Assembly (NCBI GenBank): GCA_001898235.1
Contig: MKTN01000016.1
Coordinates: 1-64,000 of the forward strand
Direction of reading: 5' to 3'
DNA: 64,000 nucleotides
Origin: Gammaproteobacteria bacterium 39-13
Lineage (GTDB): Bacteria > Pseudomonadota > Gammaproteobacteria > Berkiellales > Berkiellaceae
Part shown: positions 9,721-17,583 of the stretch, in pieces
Position numbering within the stretch: the stretch's first letter is position 1
Layout: the number at the start of each line of letters is the position of its first letter
Made by a program: the position numbers and the translations under genes
Notes under the pieces: model-generated
The model's database searches: none
The model's input: only the letters and a program-made list of their open reading frames with translations
What the model was told of the DNA's origin: nothing

Positions 9721-9752
9721 TGGCTACTTTTTCTTAATCTAGCAGTACTTTT

Positions 9753-9977
9753 ATGAAAGAATTAACCGCAGCAGAAATTATGTCAGTTAATGGTGCAAGC
9801 GTGCTAGGCGTGATTGGTTATGGCACTATTGGATTTTGGGTTGGTGGCATTACAGGATTTTTCATGGGGGTATTGCCCGCCATTCCTGGAGCACTCATTG
9901 GGATGACAGTTGGTGCTTATCTGGGAACCGACAGCCAGCCACAAATCGTTTATGTAAACACACCTCCTGCTAAATAA
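9753..9977 (+). CDS. Bacteriocin-like small peptide with double-glycine-type leader
   Basis: The 74-residue product begins MKELTAAEIMSVNGA, close to leaders of class II bacteriocins and microcins (Glu-Leu near the start, hydrophobic spacing, then a small-residue pair, here Gly-Ala). The rest is very rich in glycine and hydrophobic residues, with GxxxG-like spacing (GYGTIGFWVGGITGFFMG; GALIGMTVGAYLG), and ends in a short polar tail. That layout fits a membrane-inserting peptide cleaved after NGA, or a small glycine-zipper membrane protein. The gene has its own candidate promoter and a terminator hairpin behind it. No C39 peptidase, exporter or obvious immunity gene is nearby. Confidence 0.7.
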   Translation: MKELTAAEIMSVNGASVLGVIGYGTIGFWVGGITGFFMGVLPAIPGALIGMTVGAYLGTDSQPQIVYVNTPPAK

Positions 9978-9998
9978 AATATCTTATTTTATCATGTG

Positions 9999-10021
9999 TC
10001 ATGTCAGTTTTGCTGACATGA
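9999..10021. terminator. Stem-loop between convergent genes
   Basis: TCATGTCAG (9999-10007) and CTGACATGA (10013-10021) form a perfect 9-bp stem with a five-base loop. It lies between the ends of the peptide gene (plus) and kynU (minus). The T-rich tract is interrupted (GCTTTTGTTT) on the plus side, so efficiency is uncertain, but placement suggests a shared terminator. Confidence 0.6.
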
Positions 10022-10045
10022 CGATGCTTTTGTTTGAGGCACTGG

Positions 10046-11224
10046 CTAAGTAACTTCTTTTCGTTGCGAGAAACAATCCTTTTTATAAAGATTCGAGTGC
10101 AAGATATTCTTCAGGGATGCAACGCATTTCCGAATGTCTTGGCTATCTATATAGAGCGGAGAAAATCCAAAACGTAAGAGATTTGGTTCGCGATAATCAA
10201 TGATGATCCCTTCTTCTATCATGGCACGTGAAATAGCAAAAGCATGGGGATGTAAAAATGCGACATGCCCGCCTCGCTCCTTGGCGCTTAAAGGTGAAAC
10301 ACAATCCAATTCAGGTAATTCTTGCGCGCATTTTTCAATCAGTAAGGTTGTCAATGCTTTGCTTTCTTCGCGTAAGACAGACAGATCAACATGTTTAAAG
10401 ATCTCTAAAGCACCTTGTAAGGCTTTCATGCTGAGGATCCCTGGTGTGCCAGTTAAAAAAGAAGTCACGTTTTTTGCTGGTTCATATACGGATGAAAAAG
10501 CAAATGGGGCAATATGTCCCATCCATCCAGCCAATGGCGAGCGTAATGTTTCATGGTATTTTTCATTAACATAAAGAAAGCTAGGTGAACCGGGACCGCC
10601 ATTTAAATATTTATAAGTGCATCCTACTGCAAAATCGATATCAAACCTTTGACAATTCAGCGGTAAGATCCCAATACTGTGTGAAAAATCCCATATCACA
10701 ATAATGCCTAGTGCTTTTGCTTTGGCAGTAATGGCCACAATATCATGTTGGTAACTTGTGCGATAATTAACATGCGTGATAAGTAATATCCCAACTTTAT
10801 CATTCATTGCATGATAAATATCTTCTCCTGCCACCGCTTGCACAGTGAATTTTTCAAAAGAAGCAGCTGTTTGAGCCATATATAAATCTGCTGGAAAATT
10901 GTCTTTTTCAGCAAGAATAACCGAGCGCCCACGACACAGTCGCAATCCTGCAAGCAGAACTTTCAATAGATTTGTCGTTGTATTATCGGTCACAATCACT
11001 TCATGAGGCAATGCGCCTATTAAAGGCGCAATTTTTTCGCCAAGGTGCTTAGGCAAATGAAACCAATCTGCTTCATTCCAACCGCTCACTAAAAGACGCT
11101 CCCATTCATTACAACCTTCATGCAATTGATGTGAAGCGCTTTTTGAAAGGGGCCCCAAAGAATGACCACACATATAAATTTTATCTGGCGGCAGCAAAAA
11201 GTGAGAATGAAACTGTGCTTTCAT
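10046..11224 (-). CDS. kynU: Kynureninase
   Basis: Kynureninase splits L-kynurenine into anthranilate and alanine using PLP. The 392-residue sequence has the N-terminal YMCGHSLGPLS motif, WDFSHSIG with the PLP-contacting Asp near 179, and GCTYKYLNGGPGSPSF with Lys205 as the likely Schiff-base lysine. The ATG overlaps the stop of the ABC permease gene as ATGA, and AAGGTG lies eight bases upstream. It is the last gene of a four-gene operon with a Trp-type importer, so the substrate is probably imported. No tryptophan 2,3-dioxygenase or formamidase gene is in the operon, which argues for taking up kynurenine itself rather than degrading tryptophan. Confidence 0.93.
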   Translation of the reverse strand: MKAQFHSHFLLPPDKIYMCGHSLGPLSKSASHQLHEGCNEWERLLVSGWNEADWFHLPKHLGEKIAPLIGALPHEVIVTDNTTTNLLKVLLAGLRLCRGRSVILAEKDNFPADLYMAQTAASFEKFTVQAVAGEDIYHAMNDKVGILLITHVNYRTSYQHDIVAITAKAKALGIIVIWDFSHSIGILPLNCQRFDIDFAVGCTYKYLNGGPGSPSFLYVNEKYHETLRSPLAGWMGHIAPFAFSSVYEPAKNVTSFLTGTPGILSMKALQGALEIFKHVDLSVLREESKALTTLLIEKCAQELPELDCVSPLSAKERGGHVAFLHPHAFAISRAMIEEGIIIDYREPNLLRFGFSPLYIDSQDIRKCVASLKNILHSNLYKKDCFSQRKEVT

Positions 11225-12084
11225 GAAACTCGCACCTTATACAATGTTTTGTAACCCATTGCTAATAGCACAATAAACCCTGTCATGAACTTCAGATCAG
11301 AAGGCGCCAAACCACAACTTATTGCTAAACCTTGAATTTGTTGATAAATAATTGCCCCAATCAAAGGAGCAAGAAGCTGTCTGAAGAACGTTTGGGTCCC
11401 AATAATACTTTCGCCAATCATCAGCGCGGCAAGTGCATGGATCACAATGCCTACTCCCATGCCCACATCTGCGTATTGTTGAATTTGTACCATTAAGCTG
11501 CCAGCAAAGCTGCTGAGTGCATTGCCAAGAAACAACCCTAGTAATATATAAGGAGATAAACTAATACCTTGACGCTCAGCAAAAAGAGGATTGAGGCCCA
11601 CAGCTCTTAATCGTAAACCTTTTTCTGTCATTAAATATCGATACAGAAAGAAAATAATGCAGGCATTTAGAGCAAGCAGAAAAAGTATTTTATAAGAAAT
11701 AATATCTAATAGATTGGAAAATAAAGTAGCATTTTCAAATAAGGCGAGATTGGGTTTTCCCATAATGCGAAGATTAATGCTATACACCATGGTACTTAAA
11801 ATGATGCCTGCAAGTAACGTGTTTACCCTGAAGCGTAAATGAATTAGTGCTGTGCCAATGCCTAAAACACCACCGGCAAGAGAGGCTAATAAGGTCGCAA
11901 GCAGTGGCGGACACCCTGAGAGAATAAGATAGGCACATAAGGCACCGCCCAAAGGATAAGCGCCTTCTGCTGTTAAATCGGGAAAATTGATCAGTCTAAA
12001 CGGTATCATGACTCCAATAGCAACCAAACTAAGCACCAAACCTTGTGCAATGCCAGTAGGTACAAGTGCCATTATATCATGCAT
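11221..12084 (-). CDS. ABC transporter permease, TrpY-like (COG4120 type)
   Basis: A 287-residue integral membrane protein with about eight hydrophobic segments, starting MHDIMALVPTGIAQGLVLSL and containing RLINFPDLTAEGAYPLGGAL, typical of permeases that pair with COG2984 binding proteins and COG1101 ATPases. Related systems in Streptococcus (TrpXYZ) import tryptophan. AAGGAG lies seven bases before the ATG at 12084. The start overlaps the ATPase gene by 8 bp and the end overlaps kynU by 4 bp, so one mRNA is almost certain. The precise substrate cannot be read from the sequence; kynurenine or tryptophan is inferred from kynU. Confidence 0.88.
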   Translation of the reverse strand: MHDIMALVPTGIAQGLVLSLVAIGVMIPFRLINFPDLTAEGAYPLGGALCAYLILSGCPPLLATLLASLAGGVLGIGTALIHLRFRVNTLLAGIILSTMVYSINLRIMGKPNLALFENATLFSNLLDIISYKILFLLALNACIIFFLYRYLMTEKGLRLRAVGLNPLFAERQGISLSPYILLGLFLGNALSSFAGSLMVQIQQYADVGMGVGIVIHALAALMIGESIIGTQTFFRQLLAPLIGAIIYQQIQGLAISCGLAPSDLKFMTGFIVLLAMGYKTLYKVRVS

Positions 12085-12859
12085 AGCAGTACTCCTTCTT
12101 GTTGATGAAGGTGCTATCTTCGTAGGTATGAAACATATTCAACAATTGTGAAATCGAAGCAGCTCGCTTTTGTTTGTCGTTCATATCAACAACAATGTTT
12201 CCTTCATGTAACATGATTAAACGGTTACCATAATTTAGCGCATCATTTAAATTGTGCGTAATCATCAACGTTGTTATTTGATGTTCTTGAACCATTCTTG
12301 CGGTGAAGGCCATCAGCATTGATTGTGCTTTGGGATCAAGGGCTGAACAGTGTTCATCTAACAGAAGTAACTTTGGCTGACAAAGCGTTGCCATTACCGT
12401 GGCAATCATTTGTTTTTGTCCCCCTGATAATGCTGATAAAGGCGTGTCTAAATACTGTTCAAGTCCTAAATTGAGTGCAGCAATTTGATGACAGAGATAT
12501 TGCCTTTGCCGGCTAAAAGGAGAAAAAGATGCTTTTTTTCCTCTTTTTAAGCTTAATGAAAGATTTTCAAGCAGAGTAAGTTCTTGCACAGTACCTCTAG
12601 CAATGTCTTGTGAAACACTGCTGATAAAACTTGCTCGAGCATGAATAGGAAGCGAGGTGATTACCTGTTGATCTAATAAAATGGTGCCGGAGTCTAGGGT
12701 GTATTCGCCTGAAAGTGCTTTGAGTAGAGTTGATTTTCCTGAGCCATTACTGCCAAGTAATACGCAGAAATCTCCTTTTTTTAGCGTAAGCGAAAATTCG
12801 CTTAATATTGGTTTAAAGGAGGAGGAAAAGCTTTTTGAGAGTTGTTTTAATTGCAGCAT
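12077..12859 (-). CDS. ABC transporter ATPase, TrpZ-like (COG1101 type)
   Basis: A 260-residue nucleotide-binding subunit with Walker A GSNGSGKST (residues 36-44), the Q-loop region, signature LSGGQKQ, Walker B LLLLDEH and the switch histidine in ITHNLND. It powers the importer formed with the permease at 11221-12084. GGAG six bases before the ATG lies inside the end of the preceding gene, whose stop is only 3 bp away, pointing to coupled translation. The Glu after Walker B Asp is intact, so the ATPase should be active. Confidence 0.92.
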   Translation of the reverse strand: MLQLKQLSKSFSSSFKPILSEFSLTLKKGDFCVLLGSNGSGKSTLLKALSGEYTLDSGTILLDQQVITSLPIHARASFISSVSQDIARGTVQELTLLENLSLSLKRGKKASFSPFSRQRQYLCHQIAALNLGLEQYLDTPLSALSGGQKQMIATVMATLCQPKLLLLDEHCSALDPKAQSMLMAFTARMVQEHQITTLMITHNLNDALNYGNRLIMLHEGNIVVDMNDKQKRAASISQLLNMFHTYEDSTFINKKEYCYA

Positions 12860-12862
12860 GGT

Positions 12863-13852
12863 TTACTCCACGATAGTAATGTTAGCAAAGGAGTCCACAT
12901 CTATTCCAAACTTTTCGGCATTTTTTCTACTGATATATCCTTGATGATCAGTTTTATTGGGATAAATTGGTGCCAAGGTGTCGACATTTTTTCCTTGAAG
13001 GATCTGATAAATAAGGTGGGCAGTATTTACTCCAACTTGGTAATAAGAAACACCAAAGCTACCAAGAACAAGATGATTTTTGACTGCAGCAGAATCTGCA
13101 TTAAAGACCGGGATCTTCATTTTATTGGCTTCATGAGCAATAGCAGCCAAAGAAGGTTGAATTGTGCCACTGACGCCAACATAAATAAAATCAACTTTAC
13201 CGTTCAACGCTTGCATGTTTAAAGCCACATCACGCGCATGCTCAACAGGAATACTAATGACTTCCATGCCAAAGTGTTGTGCAGCTTGTTCCATCATTTT
13301 AACTAATGCAGCATCATTAGCCTCACCTGTGGCATAGAGCAAACCGATGCGTTTTGCATGAGGAAGCACTTTTTGGGCAAATTCAAGGAATACAGTTAAA
13401 TCTTGCTTGTCGGAAGCACCACTGATGTTTGGATAAGGGTGACCGTCTGCTTTGATTAACCCCGCATCAACAGGATCGGTGATATCGGCAAATAGGATGG
13501 GAATATTTTTTACGCTATTTTTAGCGGCTTGTGCTACTGGGGTGGATATGGCTACAAGCACGGTAGGATGACTTGCTTTCAATTTGGCAAGCATTTGCAT
13601 GATAAGTGTCGGATCAAAATTCACATCCAATGTTTCAAAGACAAAATCTTGGTTTTCTTGAAGCCCTAGATGTGTTAATTCGTCCTCGATCCCACGAATA
13701 GTATCGTGCAAAGAAGAATGTGGGCCCCAGTTAGCAATGGCAACTTTAGGTAAAGAATGATGAGGTGGTGAATTAAGCGTGTAAAAAGCGCCAACAAGCG
13801 TAATGACTAAGCTAAGAGCAATATAGAATAATTTTTTGAGTGAGTAAGACAT
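12863..13852 (-). CDS. ABC transporter substrate-binding protein, TrpX-like (COG2984)
   Basis: From the ATG at 13852 (AGGA seven bases upstream) the protein has 329 residues. MSYSLKKLFYIALSLVITLVGAFY forms a signal or anchor segment, followed by a periplasmic binding fold of the ABC_sub_bind family with KVAIANWGPHSSL, VLVAISTPVAQAAK and NIPILFADITDPV. An in-frame start at 13918 is possible but would place 22 extra residues before the signal sequence. It is the first gene of the importer-kynU operon. No lipobox cysteine is visible, so it is probably membrane-anchored or a soluble periplasmic protein. Confidence 0.88.
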   Translation of the reverse strand: MSYSLKKLFYIALSLVITLVGAFYTLNSPPHHSLPKVAIANWGPHSSLHDTIRGIEDELTHLGLQENQDFVFETLDVNFDPTLIMQMLAKLKASHPTVLVAISTPVAQAAKNSVKNIPILFADITDPVDAGLIKADGHPYPNISGASDKQDLTVFLEFAQKVLPHAKRIGLLYATGEANDAALVKMMEQAAQHFGMEVISIPVEHARDVALNMQALNGKVDFIYVGVSGTIQPSLAAIAHEANKMKIPVFNADSAAVKNHLVLGSFGVSYYQVGVNTAHLIYQILQGKNVDTLAPIYPNKTDHQGYISRKNAEKFGIDVDSFANITIVE

Positions 13853-14123
13853 AATAGCATCCTCGTTGTCAATTGAACAAAACATAGGGACGAAACGGTT
13901 TGGCTGCGCCAACGCCACCCTTTATTTGTCCAATTTTTGTACAATGAGGTTTTCATCGTCTTACTTTTATTTTTACTAAGATACAAATTTAGTTTCTTGA
14001 ACTTACAATATATCTAATTATGATGCAACCCCGCTGATTGGCAAGAATGATAAATGAGAGAACTTAAAAGGATGAAAAGATAGGTGCAGCTACTCGAATC
14101 AAACGATTCAATTTAAAGTTCAC
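13853..14123. other. Intergenic region between divergent transcription units
   Basis: Together with the promoter at 14124-14153 this stretch separates the importer-kynU operon (minus) from the response regulator gene (plus). No gene with a credible start was found. The minus-strand operon promoter must lie here, but no box pair stands out. No TrpR-type operator was recognised. Confidence 0.4.
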
Positions 14124-14153
14124 CTGACTGCGACGATAAACTATAAATATAAT
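14124..14153 (+). promoter_or_regulatory. Candidate sigma-70 promoter for the response regulator
   Basis: A perfect -10 box TATAAT at 14148-14153 is preceded by CTGACT at 14124-14129 with an 18-base spacer; the -35 matches four of six positions. Transcription would start near 14160, giving a leader of about 105 bases before the ATG at 14266. Confidence 0.45.
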
Positions 14154-14265
14154 GAAGGCGTGCCTGTGCCACGCTACGTGACGCTGCCTAAGAAACCAAT
14201 AGGTCACTGTGCTTATCAACATTGGCATAACCATTGGAGGCACTTAGATTGCAGGAGATAGATTG

Positions 14266-15462
14266 ATGTCACAGACGTATGAACACATCTTAAGCATTGA
14301 TGATGATCCCCATCTACTTGAATTGTTAAAGCTTTATTTGGAAGACAGTGGTTTTGAAGTCACCACCACCACCAAACCTACAGAAGCCTTGAAAATATTT
14401 GAGGAAATTAAGCCAGATTTAGTTTTAACAGACTTGCATATGCCCACAATGAGTGGCATTGAATTATTATCTTCCCTAAAAGAGAGCTCACCTAATACCC
14501 CTGTTGTCATCTTATCCGGTCAAGGAGATATGAGCGATGCCATCGGTGCGTTGCAATTAGGGGCTGCAGATTATCTATTGAAACCATTTAGCAGAGTATC
14601 GTTGGAACACGCAGTTTGCAGAGCACTGGATAAATTTAGATTGTTAAAGCAAAACGAAAATTACCGACTGATGCTAGAGAAAAAAAATATCGAACTAGCC
14701 AGAAGCTTAGAACAATTGGAGGTTGATCAAAAAGCAGGCAAAAATGTACAGCAACTGCTTTTGCCTAAAGAACATGCTCAATTTGATGGTTATTCTCTTA
14801 CCTATAAAGTTATCCCTTCTCTTTATTTAAGCGGTGATTTCATAGATTATTTCAAGATTAACGATAGACATGTTGCTTTTTATATTGCTGATGTTTCGGG
14901 ACATGGTGCAAGTTCTGCTTTTGTGACGGTAATGTTGAAAGGTATGGTCGAGAAAATCCAAGAAAGCTTTCAAAGAGGCAGTGATGATATTATTTTACAC
15001 CCTGAAAAACTTTTGAAAAAAATAAGCGATACGCTCTTGGCTGCTCGACTAGGAAAATACCTCACAATGATCTATTGCGTATTGGATTTAAATGAAAACA
15101 CACTCGTGTATAGTGTGGGAGGACATTATCCTAATCCTATTTTGTATAACGGTGAGAAAGCAGTATTTCTAGAAGGACAAGGCTTTGCTGTTGGAATACA
15201 CCAACAGGCAAGATTTGAAAGCAGACGATGTGAGCTTCCCCTTCAATTTACATTGGCGATGTTTTCTGATGGCATTTTTGAAGTAATGAACGGAAAAAAT
15301 CAGACTGAAAATGAAAAAAATCTATTGACCATGGTCAAAAAGTCGTCGCATATCAATGATATTTTAGAGCCATTGGGAACCAACCAAATGAATGGGGCGC
15401 CTGATGATGTTGCGTGTTTAATAATTAATAAAGATAATATGTTTGGACAGGTAAGTCATTGA
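14266..15462 (+). CDS. Response regulator with PP2C/SpoIIE-type phosphatase output domain
   Basis: The 398-residue protein has a receiver domain (residues 6-125; acidic pocket DDD at 12-14, phospho-acceptor Asp56 in LVLTDLHMP, Lys in YLLKPF), a coiled-coil linker near 130-165, and a SpoIIE-like serine phosphatase domain with SGDFIDYF, IADVSGHGASSAF, GGHYPNP, FSDGIFE and PDDVACLI. The metal-binding aspartates are present, so the phosphatase is probably active. Such proteins often dephosphorylate an anti-sigma-factor antagonist. AGGAG at 14253-14257 lies eight bases before the ATG at 14266, which is preferred to the TTG at 14263. No partner kinase or antagonist gene is adjacent. Confidence 0.9.
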   Translation: MSQTYEHILSIDDDPHLLELLKLYLEDSGFEVTTTTKPTEALKIFEEIKPDLVLTDLHMPTMSGIELLSSLKESSPNTPVVILSGQGDMSDAIGALQLGAADYLLKPFSRVSLEHAVCRALDKFRLLKQNENYRLMLEKKNIELARSLEQLEVDQKAGKNVQQLLLPKEHAQFDGYSLTYKVIPSLYLSGDFIDYFKINDRHVAFYIADVSGHGASSAFVTVMLKGMVEKIQESFQRGSDDIILHPEKLLKKISDTLLAARLGKYLTMIYCVLDLNENTLVYSVGGHYPNPILYNGEKAVFLEGQGFAVGIHQQARFESRRCELPLQFTLAMFSDGIFEVMNGKNQTENEKNLLTMVKKSSHINDILEPLGTNQMNGAPDDVACLIINKDNMFGQVSH

Positions 15463-15463
15463 T

Positions 15464-15490
15464 CCTCTCTTGACAGGATGCCAAGAGAGG
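15464..15490. terminator. Terminator-like hairpin between convergent genes
   Basis: CCTCTCTTG (15464-15472) pairs perfectly with CAAGAGAGG (15482-15490) across a nine-base loop, two bases after the response regulator stop. TTATT follows, a weak T tract. It separates this gene from the convergent coiled-coil gene. Confidence 0.6.
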
Positions 15491-15499
15491 TTATTAGAA

Positions 15500-16114
15500 T
15501 TAATGCATGTCTTTTTCTTTTCCTTTTAACTCCGCTTGTTTATTTTTTAAAAAACTGTGTACAGTCTTTTCAAGTTTTTTGTAATTTTCAATTGCCTCTT
15601 TTCTAAGCGCTTCAGAATCTTTGAGCATTTCTTTGACTTGCGATTGAAATGGTTCCATTTCCTTCAAAATTTCTTCTTTTTGTTCTGTGTAGAGATTATT
15701 CCAAAGCTTGGTTTGCTCTGATAAGGCAGCTTGCGCATCTTTAATGGATTGTTCTATAAATTCTTTAGGTTGAGATTTAAAAGCTTTTTCCAATTGGGTA
15801 ATGTTATGTTGCATTAAGTACTGAGATTGTTTAATCGATTTTTCCATAAAATCTTGTGTTCTGGCCATTGAGTTTTTAGTGATTTGTTCAAATCGCTTAT
15901 TGTTTTCTTCTAAGTGATTAATGATTTGTTGATACTGCTTATCATAATAATGCATGATAGCTTTAAAATGATCTTGTAGGATCTCATTCACTTCTTTGGT
16001 GAGCTTAGATATCGCTTCTGTTGAATTTGACTCTTTGATCCTATCGGTAAGTTCCTCATAAGCTTTTAAATATTGAGCGAAAGGATCCTTGGAAGTTTCA
16101 GCGCGCTTGGTCAT
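15500..16114 (-). CDS. Coiled-coil protein, unknown (phasin-like appearance)
   Basis: A 204-residue, highly charged and almost entirely helical protein with no signal peptide and no membrane segment. Long heptad-like stretches (FIEQSIKDAQAALSEQTKLW; ILKEMEPFQSQVKEMLKDSE) suggest an extended coiled coil. Its length and amphipathic helices recall phasins, which coat polyhydroxyalkanoate granules, but no PHA gene is nearby and the resemblance is only in appearance. GGAGC lies six bases before the ATG at 16114. It ends close to the amine oxidase gene upstream (15 bp), so the two are probably co-transcribed. Confidence 0.65.
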   Translation of the reverse strand: MTKRAETSKDPFAQYLKAYEELTDRIKESNSTEAISKLTKEVNEILQDHFKAIMHYYDKQYQQIINHLEENNKRFEQITKNSMARTQDFMEKSIKQSQYLMQHNITQLEKAFKSQPKEFIEQSIKDAQAALSEQTKLWNNLYTEQKEEILKEMEPFQSQVKEMLKDSEALRKEAIENYKKLEKTVHSFLKNKQAELKGKEKDMH

Positions 16115-16129
16115 GTTGGAGCTCCTTAT

Positions 16130-17491
16130 TTATAAAGTAAATTCTGTTGTTGAATGATGGAGTGTGTTTGTAAGTTGTTCTGCTATTTTTTTGCCGTTGG
16201 CATATCCATTGTGTACGGAAAAGCCATGCCTTGAAAAATCTGCGCCCGCAAAATAAATATTCCCTTGTGGTTGTTCTAGTGCTTGTTGTAAATGTTCATT
16301 GATGTCTTTGGTGCGAAAAGGATATGCACCCTTGGCAAAAGGATCTGCTGACCAGTTATAAATAACATATTTTGGATCTGCAATAGGCTGATTAGGATAG
16401 GCACTTTTTAAATCAGCCATGATATGCGCAACAATTTCTTTTTCTGCGCTCAACTTATCATTGGCAAATTGCTGAAAATAATGCTCAGCAAGTGTTGTAT
16501 ATTTATCGGTTTGTAAAATGGCTTTTCCATGTACAGGAAAATGATTTCTAAATTCGATAAGATTTGAATATTGTGGCAAATCCAAAAATAGATAGGGCGC
16601 AGATTGTTTACCCCAAAAAGGAACCTCAAATTCCAATGAAATCCGAACGCCACGATGTATGCCAATGGTTTGTATTGCTTGTAATTTCTCAGCACTTAAT
16701 GAAGGTGAAAAAAGATTTTTAGCTTCGTTCTTTAATACCCCAATCGGAATAGTCACAATGACCTTATCCGCTTTGATATTGCCATCTCGGGTTGCAAGGC
16801 TAATACCATTTTCGCTGAAATCATTTATTTTCATTACCTGGGTATTCAAGAGAATACGCACACCCTTTTCTTGGCATTCCATGGCAAGCTGTTTAATCAC
16901 ATTATCATAGCCGTTTGCAACAAAGGAAAAATCAGCATCCAAGTCATTCCATGCTTCTAAAGCTTCTTTATCTTGTGGCATAAAAAAGCTAGGGAAGCCT
17001 CGTAATTCTAACGAGGTATTGAAATGCTGAAGGTGGTATTCGATAAATTTTTGAGTCCAGTATTCAGCTATTGAGAGTGTATTGAATTTGAGGCTATCAA
17101 TGAATTGTTGGCAGGTTTGGCCTTCAAGAGAAGGACTTGTTTGCAGGAGCTGATAAGCTTTGTGATAAAACGCAAGTATTTCTTTATTTGCTTTCTGATG
17201 AGGACTGAATACAGTTGAAAGCGAATTATCGAGTCTAACAACTCGGGGTTTTAATTTTTCTGCGGGATTTTCTGTAAAGTAATATTGATAGAAAGGATTG
17301 TGGCGCATTCCTTCCCAAAATGAGGCCCCTAATTCTAAGGGCGTGGTGCCGTCACTAGCAAAGGTAGTATAAATTCTTCCACCTAAACGATGACGCGCTT
17401 CTACTAGGGTGACTTTATGTTCATGGCGCGCAATATCTAAGGCAGCTTTTAATCCTGCAATGCCTGCTCCGATAATTGTAATGTGCGCCAT
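16130..17491 (-). CDS. FAD-dependent amine oxidase family protein
   Basis: The 453-residue protein starts with an FAD-binding Rossmann motif (TIIGAGIAGLKAALDIA) followed by the second-strand EARHRLGGRI motif of flavin monoamine oxidases. The middle part has VIVTIPIGVLKN, and the C-terminus has IYFAGADFSRHGFSVHNGYANG, the usual FAD-contacting end of the family. No signal peptide is evident, so it is probably cytoplasmic. Family members oxidise mono- or polyamines, or act in carotenoid-type desaturation; the substrate cannot be deduced. It is followed 15 bp later by the coiled-coil gene. Confidence 0.88.
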   Translation of the reverse strand: MAHITIIGAGIAGLKAALDIARHEHKVTLVEARHRLGGRIYTTFASDGTTPLELGASFWEGMRHNPFYQYYFTENPAEKLKPRVVRLDNSLSTVFSPHQKANKEILAFYHKAYQLLQTSPSLEGQTCQQFIDSLKFNTLSIAEYWTQKFIEYHLQHFNTSLELRGFPSFFMPQDKEALEAWNDLDADFSFVANGYDNVIKQLAMECQEKGVRILLNTQVMKINDFSENGISLATRDGNIKADKVIVTIPIGVLKNEAKNLFSPSLSAEKLQAIQTIGIHRGVRISLEFEVPFWGKQSAPYLFLDLPQYSNLIEFRNHFPVHGKAILQTDKYTTLAEHYFQQFANDKLSAEKEIVAHIMADLKSAYPNQPIADPKYVIYNWSADPFAKGAYPFRTKDINEHLQQALEQPQGNIYFAGADFSRHGFSVHNGYANGKKIAEQLTNTLHHSTTEFTL

Positions 17492-17583
17492 GACTTTTCC
17501 CCAACTGTCCTCTTAAGAATATAGCGGGTTTCTTTCATGCCAGTTGGTAATAGGTCAGATACCACTCTATGAGTTGGCTGCTA

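Noticed and set aside
12851-13222. Plus-strand 123-codon ORF
   Set aside because: It lies antisense to the ABC binding-protein gene, whose family motifs are clear; no independent evidence.
14076-14256. Open frame with EGVPVPRYVTLPKK, reminiscent of the start of bacterial SH3 domains
   Set aside because: No start codon or ribosome site, the candidate promoter at 14124-14153 lies inside it, and the resemblance covers few residues. It could be a gene remnant but the support is too thin.
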